DNA of 64,000 nt from an uncultured Sutterella sp. (GTDB lineage Bacteria; Pseudomonadota; Gammaproteobacteria; Burkholderiales; Burkholderiaceae_F). A program made the translations under genes and the position numbers. Where the stretch lies: contig CAJKAP010000001.1 of NCBI GenBank assembly GCA_905197905.1, positions 348,060 to 412,059 on the forward strand. Reading direction: 5' to 3'. Position 1 is the stretch's first letter; every line of letters begins with the position of its first letter. The notes under the pieces are model-generated. The model saw nothing but the letters and a program-made list of their open reading frames with translations, did no database searches and had not been told where the DNA came from. Shown piece by piece: positions 52,981 to 61,397 of the stretch.

Positions 52981-53120
52981 GATGATATTTAAGCAGACTC
53001 CAAGAAAACCGCTAAAAGCCCCGATTCGAGCGAGTGAGAAGAGCAACTCTCCGCGCGAACGCCTTTCTAAATAGAGATTCTTATAAACCCTGTCTTAAAA
53101 GAGACTTTAAGGAGCGCATT

Positions 53121-55073
53121 ATGACCAAGCATTCCAAGCTTCTGTCTCTGGCCGCCTGTATCGGTACGTTGTTTGCTGTTGCCCCAGCCTCCGCGTTGGT
53201 GACGATTGACCTGCCACGTACTCTCGATGGCTATGTAGAGCAAGACAAGGCTTTCTGGGACTACCTGAAAGCTAATCACCCGTACTTTAAGTCCTATCTG
53301 AAAGAAGGTCGCGTTGTGGGTAAGTTCACGATGTCTGACCGTCAGGAAGAATGGGTTGACTTCGGCGGTGGTAAGCAGTATCACGCAGATACTGGCCGTA
53401 AGGCGGCTGTTACTTATCGCTTACCGTACGAATCCTTCCTTGACCTCCCGAATAACTTCGTAGGCCCGAAGAAGTGCGGTGAATGCCACCCGGTCCAGTA
53501 TGAAAAGTGGGAACGTTCCCGTCATGCTAAGATCATTCGCTTCCCGGAAGAAATCGTGGAATGGAACGGCGATTTGAAGAAACCGTTGTACAACTCCAAG
53601 GCTTCCGTGTTGCCTGAAGGTATCGAAAAAGAAGACATCTTCGTTGTTGTGGGTACGCCACGTACGAAGTACGGCTTTATCGATAAATGGCTTGTCCGCG
53701 GTACATATCACATCGAAGACGGTAGCCTCTCTAAGGGTACGGGTAAGATTGTTGCCGGTGGGAACCAGTTCTCGCGCGGCTGGGCGGAACATATTACGCC
53801 AGAAGTGGCTAAGAAGATTAACGCCTGGGATCCAACATTCCCAACCAAACTCGAAGACTTCGGTGCTTCGTCCTCTAAGGTTTGGGGTATGACCTCTTAC
53901 GGTGCATCTAACCGTACGCAGGCTATGTTCCAACCTGGGACCTCGTACTGTGAAATCTGCCACACCTGGAAGTTCAACTTCAAGAGCCAGCAAGAACTCT
54001 TTGCTGCTTTAGGTGATGGTCAGAAACTTCGCGATCACGTCGTCAGTAAGGGCGTGGGCTGCGAAGAATGCCACGGCGCAGGTGCTCACCTTTACGGTGC
54101 TCGCGGTGCCGGTATGCCGTCCGATTGCGAACGTTGCCACCAGCGTATCGTTTACAACAAGGACGATCGTGCGAAAGATCCGACTCAACCGTTTAACGTT
54201 TACTTCAAGAGCTTCTGCCCGGCTTGCGGTACCGAAGGTGCGCAATACCTCTACACGAAGCACTACTCCAAGGGTATGCGTTGCACGACTTGCCACGACC
54301 CGCACGAAGTTACCAAGAACGATTGGAAGTCTTACTACACTGTCCCGCACATGAAGAAGACTTGCCAAGACTGCCACAGCACGGCTGCTGAATTCTTCGC
54401 CCAGGGCGGTACGCATAGTCGTAACGAATGCGCATCCTGCCATATGCCGAAGATGAACTCTTGCGAAAACTTCGCAGGTATCCAGCGTCCTGACATGGCC
54501 GGTTTCGACAACGTTCGCGCTTCGCACATTTGGCGTATTTTGGTCGATCCTGAAAAGAAGACCTTGAATCCGCCTGATGGCGCGCCCGATCGTAAGCTGA
54601 CCAACAAGAAGGGTTGGCACGTCGCGAAGGATAACGGTCGCCCATATCTCGACTTGATGTGGACTTGCGGTCGTACGGCCTTCCCGGACAAGCACGTCGT
54701 TGACGCATTCGGTTGCCATAGCCCGATCCAGTCGAAGTTCCCAGAAGCCATGCGCTTCAAAGATCAGAAGACCATCTACAACAAGGTCGTTCAGTGGCAG
54801 CAGCCCGTTAAGGAAGGCTACGCTAAGATCACGGCTGACTTGTTGACGATCTCTGACAAGCTTCAGACGACGAAACTTGACAACGCCACGAAGGCTCAGA
54901 TTCAGTCCTACGCTGATCAGGCTCGCGCGATTGTTGGCAAGATCAAGGCTGACGGTTCTTGGGGCGTTCACGGTCCGAAGTATGCCAAACAGTTGGTTAC
55001 GGAAGGTGTGGTTTACACCGACCAGGCCATGGCAATGTTGAAAGCTGCTGAACCAGCTCCTGCCAAGAAGTAA
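53121..55073 (+). CDS. mccA: Octahaem cytochrome c sulfite reductase MccA (SirA type)
   Basis: MccA reduces sulfite to sulfide with six electrons in the periplasm. The ATG at 53121 follows AAGGAG and gives 650 residues with a signal peptide ending near APASA. Seven CXXCH motifs are seen: 119-123, 277-281, 314-318, 336-340, 388-392, 415-419 and 437-441. The eighth is the rare CX15CH, from C516 to C532-H533, a hallmark of this family. Extra cysteines C366, C369 and C448 are candidates for the copper ligands known in the Wolinella enzyme. The usual partners mccB, mccC and mccD are absent. An alternative start at 53034 would spoil the signal peptide. Confidence 0.94.
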   Translation: MTKHSKLLSLAACIGTLFAVAPASALVTIDLPRTLDGYVEQDKAFWDYLKANHPYFKSYLKEGRVVGKFTMSDRQEEWVDFGGGKQYHADTGRKAAVTYRLPYESFLDLPNNFVGPKKCGECHPVQYEKWERSRHAKIIRFPEEIVEWNGDLKKPLYNSKASVLPEGIEKEDIFVVVGTPRTKYGFIDKWLVRGTYHIEDGSLSKGTGKIVAGGNQFSRGWAEHITPEVAKKINAWDPTFPTKLEDFGASSSKVWGMTSYGASNRTQAMFQPGTSYCEICHTWKFNFKSQQELFAALGDGQKLRDHVVSKGVGCEECHGAGAHLYGARGAGMPSDCERCHQRIVYNKDDRAKDPTQPFNVYFKSFCPACGTEGAQYLYTKHYSKGMRCTTCHDPHEVTKNDWKSYYTVPHMKKTCQDCHSTAAEFFAQGGTHSRNECASCHMPKMNSCENFAGIQRPDMAGFDNVRASHIWRILVDPEKKTLNPPDGAPDRKLTNKKGWHVAKDNGRPYLDLMWTCGRTAFPDKHVVDAFGCHSPIQSKFPEAMRFKDQKTIYNKVVQWQQPVKEGYAKITADLLTISDKLQTTKLDNATKAQIQSYADQARAIVGKIKADGSWGVHGPKYAKQLVTEGVVYTDQAMAMLKAAEPAPAKK

Positions 55074-55489
55074 TTCAAACGCAGAAAACTGGAAGTTCTC
55101 AACAACTTCTGTTAAGTGACAGCTCTTAGAGAGCACACGAGTGTCCCCCTTCTCACTCAACCGGGAAGGGGGAACCTCTAAAGCCACAAAGATCTAAGGA
55201 GTTTTCCCTCTACCGCTTCGTTCCTTCCTTTCTTATACTTTTGTCAATACGCCATCCACCAAAGGCTTTTTGTGAACATCAACAAATTGAAGGTTGGTTC
55301 TCATAAAAATCCATTGGAGAGAAAGGCTCCTCAAGCTTGACGAGCGCAGTCTCCTTTGTCTATCAGTTTGGGTTTCCTCGGTATTGTCTATTTTTCGTCC
55401 TTGGAAATACTGCTAGGAAACCCGCAATGTCAGAAAAGCGAAAGAGGGGGCGAGTCCCTTTAAGACGCATTCTCTGGGAGGTAAGAAGG
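55074..55489. other. Gap after mccA with two hairpins
   Basis: GAAGTT/AACTTC (55092-55109) and CCCCCTTC/GAAGGGGG (55145-55172) are perfect stems without long T runs; the second may terminate or stabilise the mccA message. The remaining bases to 55489 show no gene. A frame starting at 55337 is only an extension of the rhodanese gene. Confidence 0.5.
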
Positions 55490-56017
55490 ATGATGGTTAA
55501 GAAATTCGCAATGTGCGTGGTGGCCTCGACTTTAGGCGCAATGAGCCTCGGTGCTATGGCTGCCGATGCACCAGCCGCTAATGCAGCGCCTGCCGCGCAA
55601 GAGCAGCGCGTACTGCAACCCCTGCCGCTTTCCACCGCGCAGGTCGAAAAGAATTTGGGCGCAGAAGGGCTTTACGTCTTTGACTGCAACCCGAAGAATT
55701 TGTATGACATGAGCCACGTCCCTGGCGCAGTGCATATCAATGTGAAAGAGTGGAAGACGCTTCTTCCTAAAGACAAGAAGAATAGCTACATCATCTTTTA
55801 CTGCGTTAACCGTCTTTGCACGGTGAGCTGGGAAATCGCAAGTGAAACGCTGGCGATGGGCTACGAAAACGTTTATGTGATGCCTGATGGGATTCAGGGT
55901 TGGGTGCACCACGGCCACAAGTATGATGGCACGGGCAACACTGACATTGAACGCCAGAAGGCAATTGATGCAGCGGCTCAGGCAGCCGCTCAGGGTAAGG
56001 GCAGAGTGACGAAATAA
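55490..56017 (+). CDS. Periplasmic rhodanese-like protein
   Basis: The ATG at 55490 (GGGAGG upstream) gives 175 residues: a signal peptide (MMVKKFAMCVVASTLGAMSLGAMAADA), an alanine-rich linker and a rhodanese domain. The domain shows DMSHVPGAVHINVKEW and the active-site loop IIFYCVNRLCTVSWE, with C105 as the likely persulfide cysteine and C110 nearby. C66 (FDCNP) is also present. A role in moving sulfane sulfur or in protecting the sulfite reductase is inferred from its place after mccA. The gap to the next gene is 49 bases. Confidence 0.82.
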   Translation: MMVKKFAMCVVASTLGAMSLGAMAADAPAANAAPAAQEQRVLQPLPLSTAQVEKNLGAEGLYVFDCNPKNLYDMSHVPGAVHINVKEWKTLLPKDKKNSYIIFYCVNRLCTVSWEIASETLAMGYENVYVMPDGIQGWVHHGHKYDGTGNTDIERQKAIDAAAQAAAQGKGRVTK

Positions 56018-56066
56018 GAGGAGTCGAGAGTAAGGTGCCAAGTGTGCCTTCTCTCCTCAAAAAACG

Positions 56067-56453
56067 ATGTTGAGATCTACTTTTCTTTCCGGCATTTTGG
56101 TTGCCCTTTTGGGATTTAGTTTAGCTGCTGTGGCGCTTTGGGTTTTACCCATCTGCCACGGCCACGACGTCATGTCGTGCTTTTGGATGGTGCGATGTGC
56201 CGCGCTCTTAGGGCTCGTGGTGGGGCTATCGGGTTGCTTGATGCTCCTACTTAAACCCGCAGGGGCTGTTGGCGTACAGTTGATGAACATCCTCTTGGGC
56301 GCGGCGATTGTAGCGATTGCCACCGTGGTGATTGGACCCTGTCCAAGTCCCATGATGGCCTGTCACTCGGTCACGGGTAAGGTGCTCACGTTGTGGGGCA
56401 TCATAGTGATGGTTGTCGCCGCTGCGGATGCTTGGCGATTGACTCGCACCTAG
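56067..56453 (+). CDS. DUF4418-like four-span membrane protein
   Basis: A 128-residue protein with four membrane spans and two exposed cysteine/histidine patches: LPICHGHDVMSC after span 1 and GPCPSPMMACHS after span 3. This matches the pattern of the DUF4418 family as I recall it, whose function is unknown. The symmetric metal- or thiol-type patches face the same side and could bind copper or form disulfides (inference). It sits between a periplasmic rhodanese and an FtsX-type permease. I see no good ribosome site. Confidence 0.68.
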   Translation: MLRSTFLSGILVALLGFSLAAVALWVLPICHGHDVMSCFWMVRCAALLGLVVGLSGCLMLLLKPAGAVGVQLMNILLGAAIVAIATVVIGPCPSPMMACHSVTGKVLTLWGIIVMVVAAADAWRLTRT

Positions 56454-56675
56454 TTTTCTTCTTAAGCAGGGGGTATGGGGTCACAATGGGAAGTAGCGAA
56501 GTGGTTAAACCATGTCGCGCGCTTCCCATTTTTGTTTCTTCGAGAAAAAAGACTCCTCACCTTTTGGTTAGTGGTGAAAACACTAAGAGAAAAACGGCAA
56601 AAAAGCCCATTTTTTCATGGTTTCTGAGCATAGCCTTAAGGAAAACGTCCCTTTGACTTGCTAGACTTTTCAAAA

Positions 56676-56694
56676 GTCACGAAAAAATCGTGAC
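56676..56694. promoter_or_regulatory. Perfect GTCACGA-N5-TCGTGAC palindrome before the permease gene
   Basis: Seven-base arms with an all-A centre, 25 bases upstream of the permease start. The arm TCGTGA recurs twice upstream of mccA. The rest of the 56454-56719 gap holds no gene. A TTGACT -35-like hexamer at 56653 lies just before it, so the palindrome could overlap a promoter. Confidence 0.55.
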
Positions 56695-56719
56695 AAGACA
56701 CAAAAATATCGAGAACATC

Positions 56720-57961
56720 ATGTCCGAGCAGACCACGCAAAAGCCTCACACCCCAGAGCCTGCACTCACTGCGTTGAGTGCGATGGCGCTTGCGCGTGCG
56801 AATCTCTCAGGGCGTCCTCTGCGAACCGTCCTTCTTGTGGTGATTGTGGCGGTTTTCTCCCTCCTGCTTTTCACAGGCGCGATGATGGCCGCCAATTGGC
56901 AAACGGGCGTCTCGTCGCTTTCTGCTCGCCTAGGGGCAGACCTTCTCGTGGTTCCACAAGGGCAGGGAAAAAAGATTGAAAATGTGCTTCTTCGCGCAGA
57001 GCCCAGCTCCTTTTATTTAAAAGACACCATTGTTGAGACCGTCCGAAAAGTCCCCAACGCCGTGGCCGTGACCCCACAACTCTTTATCTCTTCGCTAGAT
57101 GCGCAGTGCTGTAGCGTCAAGGTGCAGTTAATTGGGATCGATGAGGCGAGTGACTTTGTGGTGAAGCCTTGGCTCAGAGCCCCGCTCGCGCACCCTCTGG
57201 CAGACGATGAAGTGATTGTCGGAAACTATATTGTCGGAGGTGTTGGCGCAACGGTCACCTTCTTTGATCAGCCCTTCAAAATTGTGGGAGAACTCCAACC
57301 CTCTGGCATGGGCTTTGATAGCTCCGTTTTTATGACGATGGCAGCCGCCAAGCGCTTAGGCGCGATTAAGGATCCTGCGAGGGCAAAAGAGATTGAAAGT
57401 AGCGTGAGCGCGGTGCTCGTGCGTGTGGCTCCGGGGGTCGATCCCTTGACGATTTCTGATGGAGTGCTCGACCAGGTAGGGCTCAAAGGAGGTGTGAACT
57501 TTGTGTTTGCCTCAGCCTTAATGAGCGATACCGCCGCCAAACTGCGCCAGCTCGTGGGCGCGATGTTGACCGTTGGGGCACTGCTTTGGCTCACGGCGAG
57601 CGCCATTCTCTTTACGGTTTTCTCTTTTGCTTATAACGAGCGCGCCGCAGAACGCGCTACGCTTCGAGCGCTGGGCGCCAGTAAAGCGCTTGTTTCTCGT
57701 ATTGTGATGCTTGAAGCTTTCATCATTGGGCTTTTTGGCGCGGTTCTGGGGGTGGCGTTAGGCGAAATCGTCTTTATCCTCTTTACCGACAATATGGCGC
57801 AGTTGGTGGGACTTCCTGGCCTCTTCCCGGATGCCCTGCTTTGGGTAGGGAACACGGCAGCAACATTGTTGGTCGGAATTTTGACGCCGGTTCTTGCCTC
57901 GCGCCTTATTTTGTGGCGCTACGCTAAGCGCGATATTTCTTTGACGATGAAGGAGGGCTAA
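56720..57961 (+). CDS. FtsX/MacB-type ABC transporter permease
   Basis: The ATG at 56720 gives 413 residues: one N-terminal span (about 37-57), a periplasmic domain of about 210 residues and three C-terminal spans with the FtsX core (YNERAAERATLRALGASKALVSRIVMLEAF). Within the periplasmic domain is a vicinal pair C130-C131 (SSLDAQCCSVKVQLIG), which may bind a thiol or metal. It pairs with the ATPase gene four bases downstream. Such two-gene units export or extract lipoproteins or act as mechanotransmitters. The substrate is unknown, and the position suggests a role in maturation of the sulfite system. Confidence 0.83.
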   Translation: MSEQTTQKPHTPEPALTALSAMALARANLSGRPLRTVLLVVIVAVFSLLLFTGAMMAANWQTGVSSLSARLGADLLVVPQGQGKKIENVLLRAEPSSFYLKDTIVETVRKVPNAVAVTPQLFISSLDAQCCSVKVQLIGIDEASDFVVKPWLRAPLAHPLADDEVIVGNYIVGGVGATVTFFDQPFKIVGELQPSGMGFDSSVFMTMAAAKRLGAIKDPARAKEIESSVSAVLVRVAPGVDPLTISDGVLDQVGLKGGVNFVFASALMSDTAAKLRQLVGAMLTVGALLWLTASAILFTVFSFAYNERAAERATLRALGASKALVSRIVMLEAFIIGLFGAVLGVALGEIVFILFTDNMAQLVGLPGLFPDALLWVGNTAATLLVGILTPVLASRLILWRYAKRDISLTMKEG

Positions 57962-57964
57962 AGG

Positions 57965-58717
57965 ATGAGCGAAACGTTTTCCAATGAGCCCCTCATTGTG
58001 GCAGAAAATTTAGGCAAAGCTTTTACGAGAGCTGGGCTCACAGAGACCACCTTCTGGCCCTTGCGTGGCGTTTCGATGTCGCTTTACGCAGGGGAATTAG
58101 CGACGCTAAGAGGGCGCTCTGGAGCCGGGAAAAGTACGCTCATTCATGGTCTCTTGGGGCTACTCAAGATGGATGAAGGTGCGGTGAAACTCTTGGGGCA
58201 ACCGCTCTCAGAGTTGGATGATGAGGCGTTGAGCCTTTTGAGAAATCAGCACGTGGGTTATGTGCCACAAAACGCGGCGCTCATCAGTACGCTCTCAGTC
58301 TTGGATAATGTGCGCCTTCCCTGGTATTTGTCGCCCCGTGGGGCGGAGCCAGTAGGGCGCGCAAGAGAGCTTCTTGCCTCAGTTGGCTTAGAAGAGTATG
58401 CCAGCGTCATGCCCTCACGACTTTCTGGGGGTGAAACCAGGCGTGTGGCTCTTGTGCGTGCGTTGATGTGTGAACCCGAAGTGATTATCGCCGATGAACC
58501 CACCGCAAGCTTAGACGAAGAAAGTGCTCGCACAGTGGTGGGACTCTTAAGAGCAGCAGCGGATCGAGGTGCGGCGGTTTTAAGCGTCACGCACGATGCG
58601 GTAGGGCTTGAGATGAGTGACCGAATTTTTGAATTAAGTGAGGGGAGGTTAAGCCCCCTTGAAGAATTGCCTCGCCAAGCGACTCAAGTCGAGAGTCCAA
58701 AGCGAAGCGCGGATTAA
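57965..58717 (+). CDS. ABC transporter ATPase partner (LolD/MacB type)
   Basis: A 250-residue ATPase with Walker A GRSGAGKST (50-58), a Q-loop near PQN (101-103), signature LSGGE (153-157) and Walker B VIIADEP (173-179). The sequence type is that of LolD/MacB/FtsE. A strong AGGAGG-type ribosome site overlaps the end of the permease gene. It drives the preceding permease. The C-terminal tail of about 25 residues is not conserved in outline. Confidence 0.87.
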   Translation: MSETFSNEPLIVAENLGKAFTRAGLTETTFWPLRGVSMSLYAGELATLRGRSGAGKSTLIHGLLGLLKMDEGAVKLLGQPLSELDDEALSLLRNQHVGYVPQNAALISTLSVLDNVRLPWYLSPRGAEPVGRARELLASVGLEEYASVMPSRLSGGETRRVALVRALMCEPEVIIADEPTASLDEESARTVVGLLRAAADRGAAVLSVTHDAVGLEMSDRIFELSEGRLSPLEELPRQATQVESPKRSAD

Positions 58718-58751
58718 CTTTTTAGGAAATACGCTTTTTTCCACGGACCCG

Positions 58752-58766
58752 AAGTGCAGTGCACTT
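58752..58766. promoter_or_regulatory. AAGTGC-AGT-GCACTT palindrome before the thioredoxin gene
   Basis: A perfect six-base inverted repeat 39 bases before the thioredoxin start. GTGCACTTT is also part of the repeat pair at 20448-20512, in the Crp/Fnr gene cluster. Confidence 0.4.
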
Positions 58767-58804
58767 TCGTGAGAAAAAGGCTTTTGGTATAAGGAGAAAA
58801 GACA

Positions 58805-59221
58805 ATGAAACGTCGTCAAGTCGTTCAAGCTGGAGTGGCCTTTGGCCTCTCGATGAGTGCTGCAAGTGCGCTTCTGGCGAAAGACCCTTGGGGGGAAGAT
58901 CCTTTCCCCGTCAAGGGCAAAGTCACCGTAGCAGAATTTGGCGCTAAGTGGTGCGCTGGCTGCCCCGAAATGGAAAAGATCTTCAATAAGGTGAAGGATT
59001 ACTACGGGGATCGTGTTGCCATGGTCTACGTAGATCTGGATATCTACAAAGGCATTGAAGACAAGTATTTGATTGATCAGATGCCCGCACAGCGCTTTTT
59101 TGATATTCATGGAGAACCCATTTGGCATCACAATGGGGCGCTCTCCGAAGAAGAGCTCAAAGAGCGTATTGAAATTCTTTTAAATGCCGCGGAAGAAGAC
59201 CGTAAGGCGGGAAAGATCTAA
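58805..59221 (+). CDS. Exported thioredoxin-like protein
   Basis: A 138-residue protein that opens with a twin-arginine-type signal (MKRRQVVQAGVAFGLSMSA) and has a thioredoxin fold. The active site is WCAGC (C50, C53) and the cis-proline lies in QMPAQRFFD. Such proteins reduce or isomerise disulfides in the periplasm. Here it could keep cysteines of MccA, the rhodanese or the copper site reduced (inference). A strong AAGGAG ribosome site precedes the ATG. It closes the locus, with a terminator after it. Confidence 0.82.
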   Translation: MKRRQVVQAGVAFGLSMSAASALLAKDPWGEDPFPVKGKVTVAEFGAKWCAGCPEMEKIFNKVKDYYGDRVAMVYVDLDIYKGIEDKYLIDQMPAQRFFDIHGEPIWHHNGALSEEELKERIEILLNAAEEDRKAGKI

Positions 59222-59241
59222 CGCTAAGAGAAAACAAAAAA

Positions 59242-59282
59242 GGCCAGTGTTTCTTTAAGGAGAAGCGCTGGCTAATTTTTTA
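59242..59282 (+). terminator. Terminator after the thioredoxin gene
   Basis: GCCAGTG and CGCTGGC (59243-59249 with 59266-59272, one G-T pair) extend with TTTCT/AGAAG and are followed by a T run. The next 330 bases, to 59615, hold no gene; they are AT-rich and should contain the autotransporter promoter. Confidence 0.75.
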
Positions 59283-59615
59283 TCTGCTTTTTTAATAAGC
59301 TTAAATACGCTCTAGGAGAGAGTAGAAAATAAATTTAAATTTCCCGTTTAATTATTAAGTGATTGATAAGAAGTTCTCTCTAAGAGGCGTTTTTATAGGG
59401 TTAAGGGGAAAAAATTTTCGTGAAAAAGACGAGAAATCTGTATAATTAAATAGTAGCTAGTTGACCACTAGCCTTTTTTAATCGAATGCTTTTTTAGACC
59501 ACCTTTTCTCACTTGACACATCTGCGAGAGAACATCTCTTTTTTCTTCAAGAAAAAGTTTCCTCATTTTTTTGTTCTTTTGGTGCGTGAGAAAGCTTTTT
59601 CTCGGGAGACATTTC

Positions 59616-61397
59616 ATGCCATCTTCTCATTCAATGAATAAAAAACCGCTTTTCTTAGCCGTGTTGCTTGCGCTTTCTGCTGGCGTCGAGGCAGGCAACA
59701 ATGACGATCCGTATTTCAGTGCCTCTGGCACGACAAATGCGGTGACCTATAACGGGGAGGAGCTGACGCCTAGTCCACACAATGGTGGTGAGGCCATACG
59801 TGTCATTAATGGAGGTGACTTAACACTCACGATTGCCGACGGGAAAACACTCAAAATCGATTCTCAAGTGAGCCGCGATGCGAATCTCTCTAACCGCACG
59901 TATGGTAGCGTGATTCAGGTGGTAGGAAGCAAAGCCAAGATTTTAGGTGGCGCTTTTGAGGCGAATAAGGCGGATTCTTACGCGGCGGAAGAAAATGCCG
60001 ATCCTCAATTTCAAAGCTACCTTTGGCTGGACGGGAATTTTGGAAATGCGGCACTCACTTTTGAAACAGCGAAGACGAGTTTCACCGGTTCTGTTCGCTA
60101 CGGTGCGATGACGCAAGGCAAAACCGACCTCACTTTTAAAAATGGCGTCTCGATGGAGATTGACCGAAGCGAAAGTCTCTCTGCAACGGGTGTCTCTGCG
60201 CTTTATATTTATAATACGAGTTTGTCGACGCCAAGTACGCTCACGGTAGGCGGGGATTCTGCGTTTAGCATTAAGACGGGTGTAAACGACGCCTACGCCC
60301 AAGGCATCATGCTTTTTATGGGCGTAAAGTCAAGCTTTAACGGAAAGAATACGCTCACAATCGATACCTCAAAGAGCGTGAAGTTGAAGTCCATCACTGC
60401 GTTGCAGAACTTTAATCAGAGTATTGATCCATCGAAGAATGATTTCATATCGAATGGCTCGTTCACGATTGATGTGACCAGTAATGGCACGGCACCAGCG
60501 TTAGGTGTGGTCAACGTTGGAACGATGAGTTTTGACGACTTGAATTTGAAGTTTGATCAGGTAGGAGTCGGCTCCATTGGCATCTTGTCGCCTGCGACTG
60601 CCCAAAATAACCGCATTGATATTGACCGATTAACCTTTAATGCGACGAACACAAAACCTATGCAAGCGCTTCAAGCGGGTGCAGGCACGGTGAATGTGCG
60701 AGAAGCGACGATTAACTTTGCCGATCCCAGTTCAAATTTAGCCTTGAATGCTTTTGGCGAAGGTTGGGTCACGGTTGCAGACAGTTTGAGCATTAAGGCG
60801 GATATCGCCATGCGTGCGAAAGACAAGGCGCAAATCGATGTTAAGAAGAATTTTGAGACAACGAGCGACTCGCTTCTTTTTGCGGGCATCTTTGATAGCG
60901 AATTGCCGCAGCCAACAACAGAAAATCCCAACCCGGTCAAGCCCGAACAAGCGCCAGTCGTGAAAATCAACAGTAGTGGCGAAGGCTTAGTGCGCTTCAC
61001 GGGTGCCACAATCCTGCATAACCATGATGCGGGCTCGGCGCTTGAGATGACGGTAGGCGCAGTCAACACTGCCCTCACGGACCAGTCCTTCTGGAACGTA
61101 ACGAGTCCCTCGCTCTTGACGAAATTAACGCTCGGGAAAAATGCGCGGCTCAATTTCTACATTGACGATAAGTCGTCTGTCTACAACGTCGAGGAAGCCT
61201 CGATGATCACGATTGAAGGCAACAGCCCCGTTGCACTCACCAAAGACTCGGGCAGTGGGATTTCGCTGGTCGTTTCTGGTGTAGAACTCAAAAAAGACGA
61301 TACCTTGGGCCTTATTTTGAGTCCTGGTGGCTTCACGCTTGATGGAAGTACGCTAGCGGCTGGCGCAGACCTCGAAGCCTTGAAAAAGAAGATTTGA
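59616..61397 (+). CDS. Autotransporter passenger part, cut by frameshift
   Basis: The ATG at 59616 follows GGGAG and gives 593 residues. A signal peptide (MNKKPLFLAVLLALSAGVEA after a short lead) is followed by a beta-helix-type passenger of short repeated strands (NGGDLTLTIADGKTLKID, GAGTVNVREATINFAD). It stops at TGA 61395, just after GADLEALKKK. The beta-barrel domain continues in the -1 frame from 61394. Adding one A to the A5 run at 61383-61387 would join them as ALKKEDLSVTE. Without the barrel this passenger could not be displayed. Confidence 0.78.
   Translation: MPSSHSMNKKPLFLAVLLALSAGVEAGNNDDPYFSASGTTNAVTYNGEELTPSPHNGGEAIRVINGGDLTLTIADGKTLKIDSQVSRDANLSNRTYGSVIQVVGSKAKILGGAFEANKADSYAAEENADPQFQSYLWLDGNFGNAALTFETAKTSFTGSVRYGAMTQGKTDLTFKNGVSMEIDRSESLSATGVSALYIYNTSLSTPSTLTVGGDSAFSIKTGVNDAYAQGIMLFMGVKSSFNGKNTLTIDTSKSVKLKSITALQNFNQSIDPSKNDFISNGSFTIDVTSNGTAPALGVVNVGTMSFDDLNLKFDQVGVGSIGILSPATAQNNRIDIDRLTFNATNTKPMQALQAGAGTVNVREATINFADPSSNLALNAFGEGWVTVADSLSIKADIAMRAKDKAQIDVKKNFETTSDSLLFAGIFDSELPQPTTENPNPVKPEQAPVVKINSSGEGLVRFTGATILHNHDAGSALEMTVGAVNTALTDQSFWNVTSPSLLTKLTLGKNARLNFYIDDKSSVYNVEEASMITIEGNSPVALTKDSGSGISLVVSGVELKKDDTLGLILSPGGFTLDGSTLAAGADLEALKKKI

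Larger units (their letters stand above)
51866..53120. other. 1.25-kb gene-free, AT-rich regulatory region before mccA
   Basis: No credible coding frame is seen; a 130-residue minus-strand frame at 51887-52279 has no family features. The region holds Fur-like sites, a two-copy AAAATCGTGA repeat, an FNR-like site and leader hairpins, listed separately. It is exceptionally long for this compact window and could encode a small RNA. Confidence 0.5.

Noticed and set aside
52920..53060. A tRNA or small structured RNA suggested by GATTCGAGC before mccA
   Set aside because: No acceptor or anticodon stem can be paired around it, and the T-arm likeness is limited to a few bases.
53121..55073. MccA as a hydroxylamine oxidoreductase or tetrathionate reductase octahaem cytochrome
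   Set aside because: The CX15CH motif is specific to the MccA/SirA sulfite reductase family, and the crosslinking tyrosine pattern of hydroxylamine oxidoreductase was not evident.
54009..55187. A 392-residue open frame antisense to mccA
   Set aside because: It lies almost entirely opposite the haem-rich mccA frame and has no recognisable domain. It is a shadow of strong codon bias in mccA.
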